DNA from: JAWBOW01 sp038825775
Lineage (GTDB): Archaea > Nanobdellota > Nanobdellia > Woesearchaeales > WAPY01
Direction of reading: 5' to 3'
NCBI GenBank assembly: GCA_038825775.1
Contig: JAWBOW010000044.1
Location: forward strand, 1-6,702
DNA: 6,702 bases
Below are positions 5,591-6,702 of the stretch, one piece after another; positions within the stretch are counted from its first letter, which is position 1, and every line of letters starts with the position of its first letter. Position numbers and translations under genes: made by a program. A model generated the notes under the pieces. It saw only the letters and a program-made list of their open reading frames with translations. It did not search any database and was not told the DNA's origin.

Positions 5591-5636
5591 AAAATAAAAA
5601 CATTGAGGTGGTGTATTAAAAAATAAAATTTTCTGG

Positions 5637-5646
5637 TTTATATAAA
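5637..5646 (-). promoter_or_regulatory. TATA box, probably of tRNA-Pro
   Basis: TTTATATAAA is a perfect palindrome centred about 51 bp before the tRNA 5' end, predicting a 5' leader of about 25 bases for RNase P to remove. Because it is symmetric it could also drive plus-strand transcription, but the kinase-like gene has a better placed box of its own. Confidence 0.45.
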
Positions 5647-5710
5647 AACTTTATTCTTTAAAGAAAAAAATAATTATTTATCCACTTCATAATAATAAAA
5701 AAAACAAAAA

Positions 5711-5718
5711 TTTAAATA
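5711..5718 (+). promoter_or_regulatory. TATA box of the P-loop kinase-like gene
   Basis: TTTAAATA, preceded by an A-rich BRE-like stretch, is centred about 31 bp before the ATG at 5746. Transcription would begin zero to five bases before the start codon, consistent with the absence of a ribosome binding site. Confidence 0.5.
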
Positions 5719-5745
5719 TTTCCAAGTTCAACAAAATTTGCAACT

Positions 5746-6462
5746 ATGATAAACATATTTGCTGATTATCAGGAATTTAAGGATTTTCTTGAAAGTTTTT
5801 ATCACAAAAAGAAAGCTATACAAGATGAAAAATCCAATATAAAACAACTCTTGATTGAATTTGCAGGTCCTCCAAAGTCAGGAAAATCAACACTTATAGA
5901 TTCAATAAAATACCAATTTTCAGATTATGGAATAATTCCTGAAGTTTCTATTGATTCTGCTGTAAAAAAGGACAAACCATTAGAGTACATGCTCAACTCC
6001 CAAGCAAAAACAAGAGAACGATTAATTGAAGCAAGAAACAGGAGAAAAGAAGAAATAATATTTATTGATTGTGGAGCTTTTAGCGAACTTGCTCTCTTGG
6101 AGACATACAAAAAGAATGGGGACATAAATAAAAAAGAAGAGTGGATTTATAAAAATTTAATGAAGCAAATACTATTTGATTTTGTTTATGAGGACATAGT
6201 ATTTTATGTTAGCATTCCTCTTAAAATAGAAAAGGAGAGAATAAACAAAGAGGTTGAAATAAAGAGTTACCAAAGATTAAACAAAAGAAAAATAATAAAT
6301 CCAGAATTTATAGAAAAATTCAATAGAACATACGAGGAATTATATAATAACGAGCCTGTTATAAAGGAGATTATGAAAAAAGTAAAAATTGTTAAGCTTG
6401 ACGGGAGCAAAGAAGTTAAACACAATTTAGAAATAATAGTCAGAGAAATAAAAAGGATTTAA
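5746..6462 (+). CDS. P-loop NTPase, nucleotide-kinase-like, substrate unknown
   Basis: A 238-aa soluble protein. Walker A is GPPKSGKST (aa 41-49, Lys47), after the strand QLLIEFA (aa 34-40). A Walker B-like strand EIIFIDCG (aa 103-110, Asp108) continues into AFSEL, resembling the D-R-G/D-R-Y segment of deoxynucleoside and thymidylate kinases, with Cys109 where Arg is usual. The strand DIVFYVSIP (aa 150-158) is followed by a charged LID-like helix (aa 160-182), then INPEFIEKFNRTYEELY (aa 184-200) and a final KIVKLDG strand (aa 214-220); this order is typical of small kinases. Residues 1-33 are an extra N-terminal helical region. The nearby dUMP/dTMP genes make a nucleotide kinase role attractive but unproven. 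There is no ribosome binding site, so the mRNA is probably leaderless. It is divergent from tRNA-Pro and convergent with the transporter gene. An AAA-like or other small-molecule kinase remains possible. Confidence 0.65.
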   Translation: MINIFADYQEFKDFLESFYHKKKAIQDEKSNIKQLLIEFAGPPKSGKSTLIDSIKYQFSDYGIIPEVSIDSAVKKDKPLEYMLNSQAKTRERLIEARNRRKEEIIFIDCGAFSELALLETYKKNGDINKKEEWIYKNLMKQILFDFVYEDIVFYVSIPLKIEKERINKEVEIKSYQRLNKRKIINPEFIEKFNRTYEELYNNEPVIKEIMKKVKIVKLDGSKEVKHNLEIIVREIKRI

Positions 6463-6486
6463 GCAAAGAAAATTTAAACAGAAACA

Positions 6487-6702
6487 TCATTCTTCTATTT
6501 TTTCAATTCCAAATATTGTTTTTTCAAATTTAATTTTTTTAGAAAACAATTCTAATAATCTCTTTTTATAAATAGTATAAAGAAGATAAGCAAATAGAAA
6601 ACTGAAAAAACTTGTCATCGAAAAACCAATCCAAACCCCTAACGCTTTTAAGCCAAAAATTATTGCGAGCAAATATGACAAGCCAAGTTTAAAAACAAAA
6701 TT
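6487..6702 (-). CDS. MATE-family transporter, C-terminal end (runs off right edge)
   Basis: The last 71 codons of a membrane protein; the reading frame stays open to the right edge, so the start lies outside. Two hydrophobic segments are seen, about aa 3-18 (VFKLGLSYLLAIIFGL) and aa 22-46 (starting GVWIGFSMTSFFSFLF), followed by a basic cytoplasmic tail (YKKRLLELFSKKIKFEK). The spacing, with GLKALGVWIGFS joining the two helices, is that of the last two helices of MATE/polysaccharide-exporter-fold multidrug antiporters, which expel drugs or organic cations using Na+ or H+ gradients. Its stop is 24 bp from the convergent kinase-like gene. The membrane nature is certain; the family call rests on a short fragment. 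Confidence 0.65.
   Translation of the reverse strand, partial: NFVFKLGLSYLLAIIFGLKALGVWIGFSMTSFFSFLFAYLLYTIYKKRLLELFSKKIKFEKTIFGIEKIEE

Noticed and set aside
5605..5613. GAGGTGGTG on the plus strand, looking like a strong ribosome binding site
   Set aside because: No start codon with an open frame follows; a stop appears within a few codons. The minus-strand reading CACCACCTC, similar to an anti-Shine-Dalgarno, lies in the tRNA leader and is probably coincidence.
5925..6125. Minus-strand open frame of 66 codons
   Set aside because: It is antisense to the kinase-like gene between Walker A and the following helices; a shadow frame.
6487..6681. Separate 64-residue small membrane protein starting at TTG 6681
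   Set aside because: The frame stays open upstream to the window edge and the residues there continue the same transmembrane helix, so it is the end of a larger protein.

Overview
The window is AT-rich (visibly well under 35% G+C) and looks like a chromosomal piece of an archaeon, most likely an uncultivated small-genome DPANN lineage of the Woesearchaeota/Pacearchaeota kind. The case for archaea is a deoxyhypusine synthase, an AbrB-PhoU fusion regulator, an Lrp-type regulator, a tRNA-Pro without encoded CCA, TATA boxes about 27-31 bp upstream of leaderless starts, and GGTG-core ribosome binding sites. The lineage is an inference; the archaeal assignment is fairly secure.

Layout from left to right: N-terminal part of deoxyhypusine synthase (-, cut by the left edge); a 266-bp divergent spacer with a possible RNA fold; a HAD-family hydrolase (+); an AbrB-PhoU regulator (-); a short divergent promoter region with a perfect 9-bp dyad; an Lrp/AsnC regulator (+); a long tandem-domain ThyX-like protein (-); a 200-bp divergent promoter region; a dCMP deaminase (+); tRNA-Pro(CGG) (-); an unassigned P-loop kinase-like protein (+); and the C-terminal end of a MATE-type transporter (-, cut by the right edge). 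Every gene lies on the opposite strand from both neighbours, so no operon is visible and each gene must have its own promoter and terminator.

The main functional theme is dTTP supply. The dCMP deaminase makes dUMP. The divergently transcribed ThyX-like protein would methylate dUMP to dTMP. The nearby P-loop protein has features of nucleotide kinases and could act on such a product, though its substrate cannot be read from the sequence. The ThyX-like protein is the most unusual item: its two tandem repeats appear to divide the ThyX signature between them, with the S-x4-S-x-R half kept in repeat 1 and the Q-x2-RHR half kept in repeat 2.

Two modes of translation start are visible. dys, the Lrp gene, the ThyX-like gene and the deaminase gene have a GGTG-core Shine-Dalgarno 3-5 bases before the start. 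The HAD, AbrB-PhoU and kinase-like genes have none, and at least two of these appear leaderless. I saw no CRISPR array, insertion sequence, integrase, toxin-antitoxin pair or phage gene.
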